From positions 839,308 through 903,307 of the forward strand of contig NZ_KI912149.1 in NCBI RefSeq assembly GCF_000517105.1: a stretch of 64,000 nucleotides of DNA. The letters are read 5' to 3'. Origin of the DNA: Fischerella sp. PCC 9605. GTDB taxonomy: Bacteria; Cyanobacteriota; Cyanobacteriia; Cyanobacteriales; Nostocaceae. Below are positions 51,934 through 60,822 of this stretch, piece by piece. Made by a program: the position numbers and the translations under genes. Positions within the stretch are counted from its first letter, which is position 1. Every line of letters begins with the position of its first letter. The notes beneath the pieces were generated by a model. That model saw only the letters and a program-made list of their open reading frames with translations, did no database searches and was not told the DNA's origin.

Positions 51934-52707
51934 TTAACTGTTTCTATCGCGATAAAGACGCAGCACAAATTTACCAGCAGCGGTTTCCCTGAATGCATTA
52001 ATTTCAGATACTAGGTTTGGTGGTAATTCCTTGTAACTGACACGCTGCATCGGGTGTTGTGGTGGTTGTACAACCGGAGCAGCAAGCGCTGCAAAAGTGA
52101 GGTCAGCAGCAGAAAAACTATCTCCTACTAAATAAATGCGTCCATCAGCTAACAATTCGTTGACTTGCTCAAAAATGCTCTTGATTTTTTCATAAGCTTG
52201 TTCAGCAGATTCTGGATTTATATTTAGTTTCCGCTTAGCAAGTGAACGAGTGACGGGAAAAACTATTGGAAATAATGCTCGTTCAAAAAAAGGAACACCC
52301 TGACACCATCTGCTTTGCATAATTTTGTAGCTATTCATGACCTGAAAATAACCCCAACGGCGTGTAGCAGGGCCAAGCTGTGAGTTAAATAAATCTTCTA
52401 GTTCTTCTACTTCTCGATGTTGGTCTGGATCTGTAGGGTAAAGCTTGGCGTTGTCAGGAGCGATTGAATCCAAGTATCTTAAAATATCAGTCGAATCAAT
52501 AAAAACTCCTGTTTCTGTTATTAAAACAGGAGTTGTTTTTCCGCCGACACGACCCGTTGCTAATAGATGAAATGGTAGCGTATGTGGTTGTTCAACGTAA
52601 GTAAATTTCAATTTGGTAAGCGCCCATCTTGCTTTTTCGCAATAATGACTAACAGGAATAGTAATCAGACGAAAAGGTTTTGTCTGAGTTTCAATTGTTT
52701 TATTCAT
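51934..52707 (-). CDS. Glutathione S-transferase family protein
   Basis: A 257-residue GST of a divergent, longer class. FRLITIPVSHYCEKARWALTKLKFTYVEQPHTLPFH is the thioredoxin-like start, with a possible Ser/Cys catalytic residue in SHYCEKARW. TPVLITETGVFIDSTDILRYLD follows, then a longer helical domain with FSAADLTFAALAAP. The ATG at 52707 (MNKTIETQ) replaces an upstream reading that overlaps the thioesterase. Second gene of the structural operon, 16 bases after the thioesterase. Confidence 0.85.
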   Translation of the reverse strand: MNKTIETQTKPFRLITIPVSHYCEKARWALTKLKFTYVEQPHTLPFHLLATGRVGGKTTPVLITETGVFIDSTDILRYLDSIAPDNAKLYPTDPDQHREVEELEDLFNSQLGPATRRWGYFQVMNSYKIMQSRWCQGVPFFERALFPIVFPVTRSLAKRKLNINPESAEQAYEKIKSIFEQVNELLADGRIYLVGDSFSAADLTFAALAAPVVQPPQHPMQRVSYKELPPNLVSEINAFRETAAGKFVLRLYRDRNS

Positions 52708-52723
52708 TGCTAATTTGATGAAT

Positions 52724-53167
52724 TTAAATGTTTGAAGTAAGCTGTTGATGCTGTAAATATTTCTCCTGCAATTCCTCTGGAATAGGAATCGGACGACCAT
52801 TATTCAAATTAACAAATGCACCCTTCTGCGTAGCTGTTGCTGCCAGTTCGTGATTGCATAAAAATTCTGCTTGAACAGTCCACTTGAGACGCCCTAAACT
52901 ACTTAGCCACAATCGCCCTATGACTTGGTCGCAAAGCTTGATAGGGCGTTTATAATCAATTTCGGTTCCTGCAAGTATGGGAGCATACCCTTGCTCAATT
53001 TGTTTATCAAGTGGAAAGTGTTCATCCAAGCACTTTAAACGTAAATCTTCCAACCACCTGATATACACAATATTGCTAACTATTCCGACAAAATCAATGT
53101 CATATGTTCGTACAGGTATTGTAAGTTCCACTTCTAATGGTCTTTGCAGTTCCTGGGATATTAGCAT
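52724..53167 (-). CDS. Acyl-CoA thioesterase (4-hydroxybenzoyl-CoA thioesterase-like hotdog)
   Basis: A 147-residue single-hotdog thioesterase. VRTYDIDFVGIVSNIVYIRWLEDLRLKCLDEHF carries the active-site Asp region of the 4HBT group, and GTEIDYKRPIKLCDQVIGRLWLSSLGRLKWTVQAEFL follows. It would hydrolyse acyl-CoA in the cytosol. First structural gene after the tetR-type regulator; two operator boxes lie directly upstream (53195-53208, 53250-53263). Confidence 0.85.
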   Translation of the reverse strand: MLISQELQRPLEVELTIPVRTYDIDFVGIVSNIVYIRWLEDLRLKCLDEHFPLDKQIEQGYAPILAGTEIDYKRPIKLCDQVIGRLWLSSLGRLKWTVQAEFLCNHELAATATQKGAFVNLNNGRPIPIPEELQEKYLQHQQLTSNI

Positions 53168-53194
53168 GATTTTTCTGGAAATTTGGATTTTTTG

Positions 53195-53208
53195 AGACCG
53201 AATGGTTT
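53195..53208. promoter_or_regulatory. TetR-type operator box 2 (AGACCGAATGGTTT)
   Basis: A slightly degenerate AGACC-N4-GGT(T/C)T dyad 28 bases before the thioesterase ATG. Confidence 0.6.
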
Positions 53209-53249
53209 TTTAGAATCTTTATTCATAGTCACTACTTTAATTTAATTTC

Positions 53250-53263
53250 AGACTCAACGGTCT
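53250..53263. promoter_or_regulatory. TetR-type operator box 3 (AGACTCAACGGTCT)
   Basis: A second dyad in the same promoter region, 55 bases upstream of box 2. A pair of boxes spanning the promoter would give tight repression. Confidence 0.62.
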
Positions 53264-53298
53264 TTTTTTTCATAAAAAAAACAAAAAAGATGTTTACT

Positions 53299-53892
53299 TT
53301 ATATCCGCAATTGACTTTCTATGTAATCATTTAAATGCTTAGTTACTCTTTCCATATGAATGAAATCTCTGTATAGTCTGCTCATCATTACAGCCCCTTC
53401 TAGTGCTGAAATAATTATGGTTGCAACTTCATCAGCATCAACGTCCGGACGGATTTCTCCTTTTTCAATTCCTTTTTGAATGATTCGACAAAGCATATCG
53501 CGCCACGAATTCATTGCCTGTTGGGTACGTTCTCGCAATGCTGGGTGAGCATCATCACTCTCAACCGCAGTATTCAGCAGCGGACACCCTCCTTTGATAG
53601 GTGGATTATCTATATATTTGTGAAATACATCAATAATTGCTTGCAAGCGTTCAATTGCATGACGCTTGTTTCGCAAGGCAGTTCGATATAGTTGCCTAAT
53701 GCAGGCGATCGCATAATCAAAAGCCTGTAGCGCTAGTTCATCTTTGCTGTTGAAATGATTATATATCCCTCCTTTTTGCAATCCCGTCACTCGCATGATG
53801 TCTGAAATAGACGAGCCAGCATACCCCTGTTGATTAAACAGTTCGGCTGCTTGCTGGATAATTCTTGCTTTTGTTTCTTCGCCTTTTGACAT
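53299..53892 (-). CDS. TetR/AcrR-family transcriptional regulator
   Basis: About 197 residues. The N-terminal HTH is KARIIQQAAELFNQQGYAGSSISDIMRVTGLQKGGIYNHFNSKDELALQAF. The C-terminal ligand domain includes GGCPLLNTAVESDD, as in regulators that respond to electrophiles or aromatic compounds. The ATG at 53892 is chosen, which puts a 14-bp dyad (53904-53917) immediately upstream. The same dyad type occurs before the thioesterase gene (twice) and before the second GST gene, so it likely represses itself and the operon at 49868-53167. Confidence 0.9.
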   Translation of the reverse strand: MSKGEETKARIIQQAAELFNQQGYAGSSISDIMRVTGLQKGGIYNHFNSKDELALQAFDYAIACIRQLYRTALRNKRHAIERLQAIIDVFHKYIDNPPIKGGCPLLNTAVESDDAHPALRERTQQAMNSWRDMLCRIIQKGIEKGEIRPDVDADEVATIIISALEGAVMMSRLYRDFIHMERVTKHLNDYIESQLRI

Positions 53893-53903
53893 CAATATAT
53901 TTG

Positions 53904-53917
53904 CGACCAACTGGTCT
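53904..53917. promoter_or_regulatory. TetR-type operator box 4 (CGACCAACTGGTCT)
   Basis: GACCA-ac-TGGTC dyad 12 bases before the regulator's ATG, consistent with autoregulation. It matches the AGAC(C/T)nAnnGGTCT consensus of the other three boxes except at the first base. Confidence 0.65.
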
Positions 53918-54089
53918 GAATAAGTCTAACTTGATGTATAGTTTGCAGTCAAGCTGCGAGAGGAAAGAGGACAAGGAAAGGAAGGTGGGGAGATGGGGAG
54001 ATGGGGAGACATAATCCCATTATTCCATCACCCACCCCCATGCGACGGCTAGTGTTAACGGAACCGTATTAGATTGTTTTCTACATTCT

Positions 54090-54842
54090 TCAAGTGGGAC
54101 GATAGGCGATGCGCAGACTTTGCACAAGAATAACCAGAGATGCGATCGCCATCAAAGCTCCCCAGAACCAGTAAGGTAAAAACAATTCCTGCTGAATCTG
54201 TGCAGTATCAGATAGCCCCAGATAACCAGCACCATAGCTAAATAAATAATTGAGTTGATGATAAGTACTTACACAGGCTTGTACGCCCAGGAATTGAATG
54301 CCAAACTCCTGTACCCAACGAGGTGCTTTAAGACTAACACCCAATATCACAAAGCCTAACAGGGGAATTGCTACCAATCCAAACGGCGATCGCACCCAAA
54401 TTAGCGCTGAAAGCATCAAAAAACCACCTAAAATTTTCAAAATCCAGGTGGTAGTATTAAAGTTGCGTGAAGCTAAAATCAAAGCAGCACCAGCTATAGG
54501 CGGCCCCATTGGCCCAGCTGCTGCTACTAAAGCACGACCAAGCGGCCCCAATAAAAATCCACCACTGTAACTATAAGTTGCTACACCAGAACCATCAGGA
54601 AAAATCTGCAATTGCTGAAAATTTCCTCCTAACAACAGCGCCATCAACCCGTGACCCATTTCATGAAACCAAGTAGCCAGAATGCTAAATGGGTACAAAA
54701 TGTAATCACCTGCGGGTAGTTGCCATAATACAATGGTCGCGATCGCCGCTACTATTAACCAGGTAAACCCCATACGATCAAGTGGGGCTTCTTTGGTGAA
54801 TATGGGTTCAAAATCTTTCCTATGTTCCCTCATGGGTGACAT
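54090..54842 (-). CDS. M50-family (site-2-protease-like) membrane peptidase
   Basis: A 250-residue polytopic membrane protein. The zinc motif HEMGH is in the first half (ILATWFHEMGHGLMALLLGGNFQQLQIFPDGSGVATY), with AAAGPMGPPIAGAALI after it, as in M50B-type peptidases. An SREBP-like PDZ domain is absent. A substrate is not evident. Both neighbours are regulatory genes with no obvious link. Confidence 0.82.
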   Translation of the reverse strand: MSPMREHRKDFEPIFTKEAPLDRMGFTWLIVAAIATIVLWQLPAGDYILYPFSILATWFHEMGHGLMALLLGGNFQQLQIFPDGSGVATYSYSGGFLLGPLGRALVAAAGPMGPPIAGAALILASRNFNTTTWILKILGGFLMLSALIWVRSPFGLVAIPLLGFVILGVSLKAPRWVQEFGIQFLGVQACVSTYHQLNYLFSYGAGYLGLSDTAQIQQELFLPYWFWGALMAIASLVILVQSLRIAYRPT

Positions 54843-55112
54843 TCCTTAGCTTTTCAAGCCAAGTGCTGAAATTGCACTTGTATCCATCCTAGCCGCTTCT
54901 GAGAGTGAGGAGAACGCGGATTCAAATCTTGTACCCTACCCTGCGAGAAGAGCTACTCTCCGAGAAGCCACCCTCTGGGCATCTACGCCCTACAAGTGGG
55001 AGAGCCTCCTGGCTGTTGAACATAGGTGCAAGATATCATTTTATACAAAGTTATATTTGGTTTTGAAGACCAATAAGGGGAAAGGGAATCAGTTTCTACT
55101 TTACTATATTTC
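54843..55112. other. Intergenic region with dispersed repeat
   Basis: 270 bases. It includes accctgcgagaagagctactctccgagaagccac (about 54940-54974), a relative of the repeat at 1302-1335 and 6187-6219. No gene is seen. Confidence 0.5.
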
Positions 55113-55568
55113 TCATTCTCCAATTTCTGTGTCTTTTTCCCCACTTACCACTACGCTACTCCGCTGAAGTGAGGAAACATCTGCATGCGCTCCTCCATTT
55201 ACCATTGTTGCTGAGCAACGCCGCGAGGTGACTAGCAGTGCAGTCGATACTCCGAGATGAATTTGAATTTGTGGCCCAGAGCGAGCTAAGCGGAGAATGA
55301 CTCCATCTGTAACCAGTATTTGCACAATCGCTTCTCCATCTACATAAGTTCCATTTGCACCTAAGTTCACAACTTCCCAGCCACGATCTATTCGTCGTAT
55401 TTCGATGTGAAGGCGGGAAACCACAGCACTATAAAGAACAACATGGTTATCCGCCGCTCGTCCAATGCGAATGACTGGTTCGTCGTCTGCAAAAGTCCAA
55501 CTTTGAGCTGGAATGGATTGTAGTGGGTGCAGGAGGGTAAGTGTAATCACGCGCGAGGCTTGTATCAA
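55113..55568 (-). CDS. FHA-domain protein (151 aa)
   Basis: A phosphothreonine-binding FHA domain covers most of the protein: VIRIGRAADNHVVLYSAVVSRLHIEIRRIDRGWEVVNLGANGTYVDGEAI has the G-R, S-R-L-H and N-G-T residues. The C-terminal 45 residues are Ser/Val/Ala-rich with no known fold. It lies 23 bases after the larger FHA protein on the same strand, so the two are probably co-expressed. Partners in Ser/Thr-kinase signalling are unknown. Confidence 0.83.
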   Translation of the reverse strand: MIQASRVITLTLLHPLQSIPAQSWTFADDEPVIRIGRAADNHVVLYSAVVSRLHIEIRRIDRGWEVVNLGANGTYVDGEAIVQILVTDGVILRLARSGPQIQIHLGVSTALLVTSRRCSATMVNGGAHADVSSLQRSSVVVSGEKDTEIGE

Positions 55569-55591
55569 TTCCCTCCACTATAACTGAATAC

Positions 55592-56506
55592 CTAAGAGAA
55601 TTGAAACAGGAATGTTACCAAATCTCCCTTACCCAGGCTAATGCGATCGCCTGGTCTTAAACGATGTCGGTTTCCTGGCAATAGTGGCAAATTATTGATG
55701 TAAGTACCGTTAGAACTACCTACATCTTCAATATAGTAAGCGTCTCCCTCCACACGAATATCTGCATGAATCCGCGAAACAATTTCTGAATTGGGGAATC
55801 CAGAAACATCCACATCCGGGGGAATACGGTCATTGGGCTTACCAATATGAATGACAGAAAGATTCTGTGGCAATTCAATTTGTCTGTCGGTTTGGACATG
55901 AACAAGCCGCGCAGTTACCTGCTGTAATTGCGTTCTAGCAGCAGTGACTGGTGGTGTGGGCTGTGATGGTGCGGGCTGTGGTGGTTCTACTTTCGGTTCT
56001 GGTGTGGGCTGTGGTTCTGGTGCCGGACTTTCTTCTTCAGCAGTTATAGGCGGGGCTGCGACAGTTGGTGGTGGCGGTGGCACTGGTGGTATCGGGGCTG
56101 GAGACGGGCCTGTTTCCTCAGCAGTAAAAATTGGAGCTGGGGCGGCAGGTGGTTCCGGAATTTCATTTTCTGAAGGAGCTGCTACTGCTGTTGGTGGTAA
56201 AGGTGAAGAGTCAGGCGCAGTATAACTGGTAGATCCACTCATCGATACTGTTTGTTGTTGTACAAGTGGGTCAGGATTTACTAAAGGTTCTACTTCTAGA
56301 GGGATGTCCGGTGCTACGGTTGCTGCTACTGGTATTGGCGTACCTGTACGCAGGTGGTAGCCACACTGTCCGCAAAAAGAAGCATCTGCCTGCACGGTTG
56401 CCCCACAACTAGGACAGGTAGTAGTCGCTGGTAACGGGGTATAGCAAGCTTCACACTGGGTAGCGCCATCAGGGTTGTGGTGATTGCAGTTTGGGCAGAC
56501 GATCAT
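55592..56506 (-). CDS. Double zinc-ribbon, Pro-rich linker, FHA-domain protein
   Basis: 304 residues. Two zinc ribbons at the N-terminus (CPNCNHHNPDGATQCEAC and CPSCGATVQADASFCGQCG), then a long Pro/Ala/Glu-rich linker (about 75-200), then a C-terminal FHA domain with IHIGKPND, SEIVSRIHADI and DVGSSNGTYINN. The ATG at 56506 (MIVCPNCN) is preferred over an upstream start because the zinc ribbon begins at once. FHA domains bind phosphothreonine on partner proteins. Operon with the 151-aa FHA gene. Confidence 0.87.
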   Translation of the reverse strand: MIVCPNCNHHNPDGATQCEACYTPLPATTTCPSCGATVQADASFCGQCGYHLRTGTPIPVAATVAPDIPLEVEPLVNPDPLVQQQTVSMSGSTSYTAPDSSPLPPTAVAAPSENEIPEPPAAPAPIFTAEETGPSPAPIPPVPPPPPTVAAPPITAEEESPAPEPQPTPEPKVEPPQPAPSQPTPPVTAARTQLQQVTARLVHVQTDRQIELPQNLSVIHIGKPNDRIPPDVDVSGFPNSEIVSRIHADIRVEGDAYYIEDVGSSNGTYINNLPLLPGNRHRLRPGDRISLGKGDLVTFLFQFS

Positions 56507-56734
56507 GGAATTTAACCTTTGTTCTAGGTCATCATACAATAGTGCTGGCAAGCAGAGGGGCAAACTCTAGCTTCCGATCTTAGCAATTACTATTTATGAA
56601 GGCAGAAAGCAGAAGGTAGAAGGTTAAAAGATGAAAAATTTACACTTTAATATTTCATCGTTCATACTCTACCCTACTCTGCGGAAAGACGCCTTGACAG
56701 GCGTCTACATACTTCTTCTTTCTTCCTTCATCAC

Positions 56735-57454
56735 TTATTTAAGTTCATCACCCGCCGCTGCATCCAACAGCCACCAAAGTTCTCCTTGGGGTTGAATTAA
56801 GCGGGATGGGTAAGTGAAACTATCTGCTTGGAGTGCGAAAACTTGAGCTAAGGCTGGTTTTTTGTTGGCACCAGCCACTACAAAAATAACGCACCTTGCT
56901 GCGTTAATGAATGGATATGTAAAGGTGATACGTGGGTTTCCGTCTTTGTTACCTACTGTAACTAAGCGATCGCTTACTTTTAAAGCTTCTGTGTGGGGAA
57001 ACAAAGAAGCAGTGTGACCATCATCACCCATTCCTTGCAACATCACATCTAAAGCAGGAAACTCACCCGGCGAACAATGAAAAAATTCTTGCAGTTCCTG
57101 TTCGTACTTAGCCGCAGATACTGCTGGATCGCCTTCGGTAGTGGGCATTGGGTGAATATTAGCCGCTGGTATATCCACGCGATCTAACCATGTACGACGC
57201 GCCATGCCTTCATTGCTATCTGGATGATCGGATGGAACGTAACGCTCATCTCCCCAAAATACATGAATTTTATCCCAAGGTAGATTTTCTGTGGCGATCG
57301 CTTCGTATAACGGCTTGGGTGTGCTGCCGCCAGAAAGGGCGATGGTAAATCTCCCCCGCTGTTCAATCGCAGCGTTAATTTTTGAGAGAATCAATTCTTT
57401 TGCTCGCGCAATCAGCGCTGCCTGATCCGGTAGAATTTCAACCTTTCTGTTCAT
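56735..57454 (-). CDS. pgl: 6-phosphogluconolactonase
   Basis: A 239-residue enzyme of the oxidative pentose phosphate pathway that hydrolyses 6-phosphogluconolactone. Motifs: IALSGGSTPKPLYEAI, HVFWGDERYVPSDHPDSNEGMARRTWLD and LQGMGDDGHTASLFPHT. Length is normal and the start at 57454 is clear. In cyanobacteria this pathway supplies NADPH in the dark and in heterocysts. Confidence 0.94.
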   Translation of the reverse strand: MNRKVEILPDQAALIARAKELILSKINAAIEQRGRFTIALSGGSTPKPLYEAIATENLPWDKIHVFWGDERYVPSDHPDSNEGMARRTWLDRVDIPAANIHPMPTTEGDPAVSAAKYEQELQEFFHCSPGEFPALDVMLQGMGDDGHTASLFPHTEALKVSDRLVTVGNKDGNPRITFTYPFINAARCVIFVVAGANKKPALAQVFALQADSFTYPSRLIQPQGELWWLLDAAAGDELK

Positions 57455-57734
57455 CGCTTCCTCATGATATTGGCGACTTCCAGCATTACCATATCGAACT
57501 TATAACTAATCCTGTTTTGACCTTCTGAAACTTTTAACATCAACAATTTGTTTATTCAACACAGATACGGCAAAGTAATAAAATTTCGCCAAATCTTAAT
57601 AAAAATCATCAGTAACATTCTTCCTGCTGCTTTCTGTTAGCCCTGATACAGTTGATCTCAGTTAAGCATCATGATCGAATCATCGCTACCACGGATGAAA
57701 ATAAATCTTTCCTTTCCCCTTTCCCCTTTCTCCT

Positions 57735-58466
57735 TTACTCTATTTTCATCGGAGCGATCGCTTCCTGTTGGGCAATTAACAATTTCTGAATTCCTTTTTC
57801 TGCGAAATCTAACAGTTGATTCAACTGGGCACGGCTAAAACTGCCTTCTTCGGCTGTTCCCTGGACTTCAATAATCTCTAAATCTTGATTCATCACCACA
57901 TTGAAATCTACTGTAGCGGCAACATCTTCAATGTAGTTCAAATCTAGGAAAGCCTCTCCCTGTAGTAATCCGACGGAAACAGCTGCTACTTGTCCAACTA
58001 GGGGCGATCGCTCTAAATCTCCCTGCTGCATCAATTTGGAAATCGCATCTGCTAACGCTACAAACCCGCCTGTGATCGCTGCTGTTCTTGTACCTGCGTC
58101 TGCTTGTAGCACATCTGCATCTACATTCAGCGTGCGTTCTCCCAAGGCATCCAAATCTACTGCTGCCCGTAAGCTGCGTCCAATTAAACGCTGAATTTCT
58201 TGAGTCCGGCCAGATAATTTCAAAAATTCTCGTTCTTGCCGTTGTTGAGTGGCAGTTGGTAACATTCGGTACTCAGCGGTTAGCCAACCTTTACCAGTAC
58301 CAGCTAGAAATTTGGGGACTCCTTCAGCTACGCTCACGGTACACAGTACTTTTGTTTCACCGCAGATTGTGAGAACCGAACCAGGAGCAAAGCGAGTAAA
58401 ATTTTGCTGAAAGCTAACGGGACGGAGTTGATAAGGTTGCCGACCGTCTGGACGCTGCCAAGCCAT
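57735..58466 (-). CDS. rph: Ribonuclease PH
   Basis: A 243-residue phosphorolytic 3'-exoribonuclease that trims tRNA 3' ends. It begins [23 protein letters not shown] (the R-x-D-G-R-x-x-x-x-R-P motif). The [21 protein letters not shown] and [25 protein letters not shown] segments are the family's central signatures, and [20 protein letters not shown] and [27 protein letters not shown] follow. Complete and typical. Confidence 0.95.
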   Translation of the reverse strand: MAWQRPDGRQPYQLRPVSFQQNFTRFAPGSVLTICGETKVLCTVSVAEGVPKFLAGTGKGWLTAEYRMLPTATQQRQEREFLKLSGRTQEIQRLIGRSLRAAVDLDALGERTLNVDADVLQADAGTRTAAITGGFVALADAISKLMQQGDLERSPLVGQVAAVSVGLLQGEAFLDLNYIEDVAATVDFNVVMNQDLEIIEVQGTAEEGSFSRAQLNQLLDFAEKGIQKLLIAQQEAIAPMKIE

Positions 58467-58604
58467 TGGAGTAGCCTCAAAATTTTAATATTAGGATACT
58501 GCCTTCAGATTATCCTTTCAGTTTGAGGTTTCGGTATTTTTAAACAACTATGTTAAGAATTTAGGGACTAGGGACTGGGGACTGAGGAAAAGTTCTATAG
58601 ACTG

Positions 58605-59159
58605 TTAAGCAACAGAGACGAGATTAATAATACAGTGCTGCACCATTTCTGGTGACTGATCGCCATTAATCGTCAATAAGCGGCGGCGGCGATCGTAATA
58701 TTCCAGTATGGGAATAGTGCGATCGTAGAATAATTCGACGCGGCGCTGTACAATTTCTGGTTGGTCATCAGGAAGAGAACGACCTAAAGCACGGCTGACC
58801 ATAACCGCATGTGGTACTTGTAAATAAATTGCCCAGTTTAAATCTTGTCCTAGGTCATCTAACAAAAAATCCAGTTCTTCTGCTTGAAAAGCAGTACGGG
58901 GATAACCTTCTAACACCCAACCACGGTTGACATTAGGCTGCTTCAGCCGAGCTAGGATGAATTCAATAATTATTTCGTCTGGAACTAATTCCCCTGTTTG
59001 CACGTATGGTTGAGTGAGACGTCCCCAGTCAGTTAATTTCGCTATTGCTTGGCGCAAAATTTCCCCTGTGGCAATCAGAGGAATATCAAAATGTTCGCTA
59101 AGCCTTTGTGCTTGAGTACTTTTTCCTGCTCCTGAACCTCCCAGAATGACCAATCTCAC
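58605..59159 (-). CDS. Adenylate kinase (short cyanobacterial paralogue)
   Basis: A 184-residue nucleoside-monophosphate kinase. The P-loop is GGSGAGKSTQAQRL, which differs from the usual G-x-P-G-x-G-K-G-T of Adk. GYPRTAFQAEELD and the SRALGRSLPDDQPEIVQRRVELF lid region follow. The lid lacks the long zinc insert, which makes it short. AMP/ADP interconversion is likely. Many cyanobacteria have two adk genes, and I cannot tell which one this is. Confidence 0.82.
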   Translation of the reverse strand: MRLVILGGSGAGKSTQAQRLSEHFDIPLIATGEILRQAIAKLTDWGRLTQPYVQTGELVPDEIIIEFILARLKQPNVNRGWVLEGYPRTAFQAEELDFLLDDLGQDLNWAIYLQVPHAVMVSRALGRSLPDDQPEIVQRRVELFYDRTIPILEYYDRRRRLLTINGDQSPEMVQHCIINLVSVA

Positions 59160-59525
59160 AACAATTCACTCCTAGTATCTCTGTCAATTTCACTACTGTC
59201 TTAATCTGTTTTGACAAACAAAAGGTAAATTTCACATCCGGACATTTCAGAAGTTTTTCAGAATCTTACAGCCCGATCTCAGGTGTTTCCGGGATTTAAG
59301 CTTCCAGTTAGGTGTTTTAATTTTGACCATCAATTGTAGAAGCAAGATGAAAAATTGAAAACGCAATAGCTCTTGACTTCAGTACAAACGTAGTGTTTGA
59401 CTAAGAATGCAAATTGCAAAATCCACTACACATTCTTAAAAATAGCTTGATTATACAAGCAGGTTTACCAAAACTAACCTCAGAAAAAGCGCTTTAATTT
59501 GTTGTAACTTTTTGAACATTTATCT
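59160..59525. other. 366-bp region between divergent genes
   Basis: AT-rich promoter region between the adenylate kinase gene (minus) and the CobO-like gene (plus). I see no gene, no repeat and no clearly recognisable operator. Confidence 0.45.
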
Positions 59526-60062
59526 ATGGTTGCCCAGCTAGAAACCCCAAGCGGAAATTCGACCCTTAGCTTACCATATGCTGTAGAGGGTCTCGTACAA
59601 GTTTTCACTAGTGCTCATCGTAACTTTTTTACTAGCGTTATGGCTCAGGCACTGAGAATTGCCGGTCAGGGTACGCCAGTGCTAGTAGTGCAATTCCTCA
59701 AAGGAGGCATCCGTCAAGGGCACGAACATCCCATTCGGTTAGGACAAAATTTAGATTGGATTCGCTGCGATTTGCCTCGTTGTATTGATACACCACACCT
59801 CGACGAATCCGAAGCTCAAGCTCTACAAAAGTTGTGGCAACATACACAAAAGGTTGTATGTGAGGCTAAGTATTCTCTCGTTGTATTAGATGAATTAAGT
59901 TTAGCGATTAACTTTGGCTTGATTCCTGAAGCAGAGGTTTTAGCATTTCTGGCAAAACGTCCCTCTCATATCGATATCATTCTCACAGGGCCAGACATGC
60001 CAAAATCGATTCTAGATATAGCAGATCAAATCACGGATATTCGTCGCAGTCATCAACCTTAA
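59526..60062 (+). CDS. CobO/CobA-like P-loop protein with degenerate Walker A
   Basis: A 178-residue relative of cob(I)alamin adenosyltransferase (CobO). The C-terminal part matches: VLVVQFLKGG, HTQKVVCEAKYSLVVLDELSLAINFGLI, and ILTGPDMPKSILDIADQITDI. Instead of the usual G-D-G-K-G-K-T, the Walker A loop region reads VFTSAHRNFFTSVMAQALR, so ATP binding at that site is doubtful. It may have another role. It is upstream of dcd with 123 bases between. I do not know a function for this variant. Confidence 0.68.
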   Translation: MVAQLETPSGNSTLSLPYAVEGLVQVFTSAHRNFFTSVMAQALRIAGQGTPVLVVQFLKGGIRQGHEHPIRLGQNLDWIRCDLPRCIDTPHLDESEAQALQKLWQHTQKVVCEAKYSLVVLDELSLAINFGLIPEAEVLAFLAKRPSHIDIILTGPDMPKSILDIADQITDIRRSHQP

Positions 60063-60185
60063 GTGATTTTGAATTAAAAATCTTCAACCATCAGGGCGTG
60101 TTAGTGTTTCTGAATGCGCTCTACTGCTTTGCGATCGCCAGCATTCAAGGTATCCTATTTATTTGATTTTGATTACTATCAACTT

Positions 60186-60785
60186 GTGATTAAGAACGAT
60201 ATTTGGATTTCTCAAATGGCCCAGAAGGGTATGATTACTCCCTTTGAGCCAAGTCTGATTCGAGAAATTAAAAACAATGAGACTCAGACCTTAAGCCATG
60301 TGATTAGCTATGGTTTGTCTTCTTATGGCTATGACATACGGCTTTCGCCAGTCGAGTTCCGGATTTTTCGCCACATTCCTGGAACTGTAGTTGATCCCAA
60401 AAACTTTAATCCTCACAATCTAGAACCGACACCACTAAAAACAGATGCACATGGCAGTTACTTTATCCTGCCAGCGCACTCCTATGGTTTGGGAGTTGCC
60501 TTGGAAAGATTGGAAGTTCCAGACAATATGACTGTAATTTGTATAGGTAAAAGTACATATGCAAGATGTGGTATAATAGCCAACCTCACACCTGCTGAGG
60601 CTGCGTGGCGCGGTCATCTAACCTTAGAATTTTCTAACTCTTCCAGTGCTGATTGTCGTATTTACGCCAACGAAGGTGTAGTACAATTGCTCTTTTTAGA
60701 AGGTGAACCCTGCGCTATTAGTTACGAGGCACGTCAGGGTAAATATCAGGATCAGCAAGAAAAAGTGACTCTTGCTAAAGTCTAG
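60186..60785 (+). CDS. dcd: dCTP deaminase
   Basis: About 200 residues. It converts dCTP to dUTP for dTMP synthesis. The core CIGKSTYARCGIIANLTPAEAAWRGHLTLEFSNSS contains the catalytic Glu and the conserved Arg. The GTG at 60186 gives VIKNDIWISQMAQKGMITPF, the usual N-terminus, and is preferred over ATGs at 60114, 60216 and 60231. It is convergent with the thymidylate-synthase gene, with stops only 24 bases apart, so the two enzymes act one after the other in dTMP supply. Confidence 0.9.
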   Translation: MIKNDIWISQMAQKGMITPFEPSLIREIKNNETQTLSHVISYGLSSYGYDIRLSPVEFRIFRHIPGTVVDPKNFNPHNLEPTPLKTDAHGSYFILPAHSYGLGVALERLEVPDNMTVICIGKSTYARCGIIANLTPAEAAWRGHLTLEFSNSSSADCRIYANEGVVQLLFLEGEPCAISYEARQGKYQDQQEKVTLAKV

Positions 60786-60790
60786 TCCGT

Positions 60791-60822
60791 AAGGTGCGTT
60801 ACATTTTCACTAACGCACCCTT
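60791..60822. terminator. Bidirectional terminator between dcd and the thymidylate synthase gene
   Basis: GGTGCGTTA (60793-60801) and TAACGCACC (60811-60819) form a perfect stem flanked by AA and TT. It overlaps the last codon of the minus-strand gene and serves both convergent genes. Confidence 0.65.
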
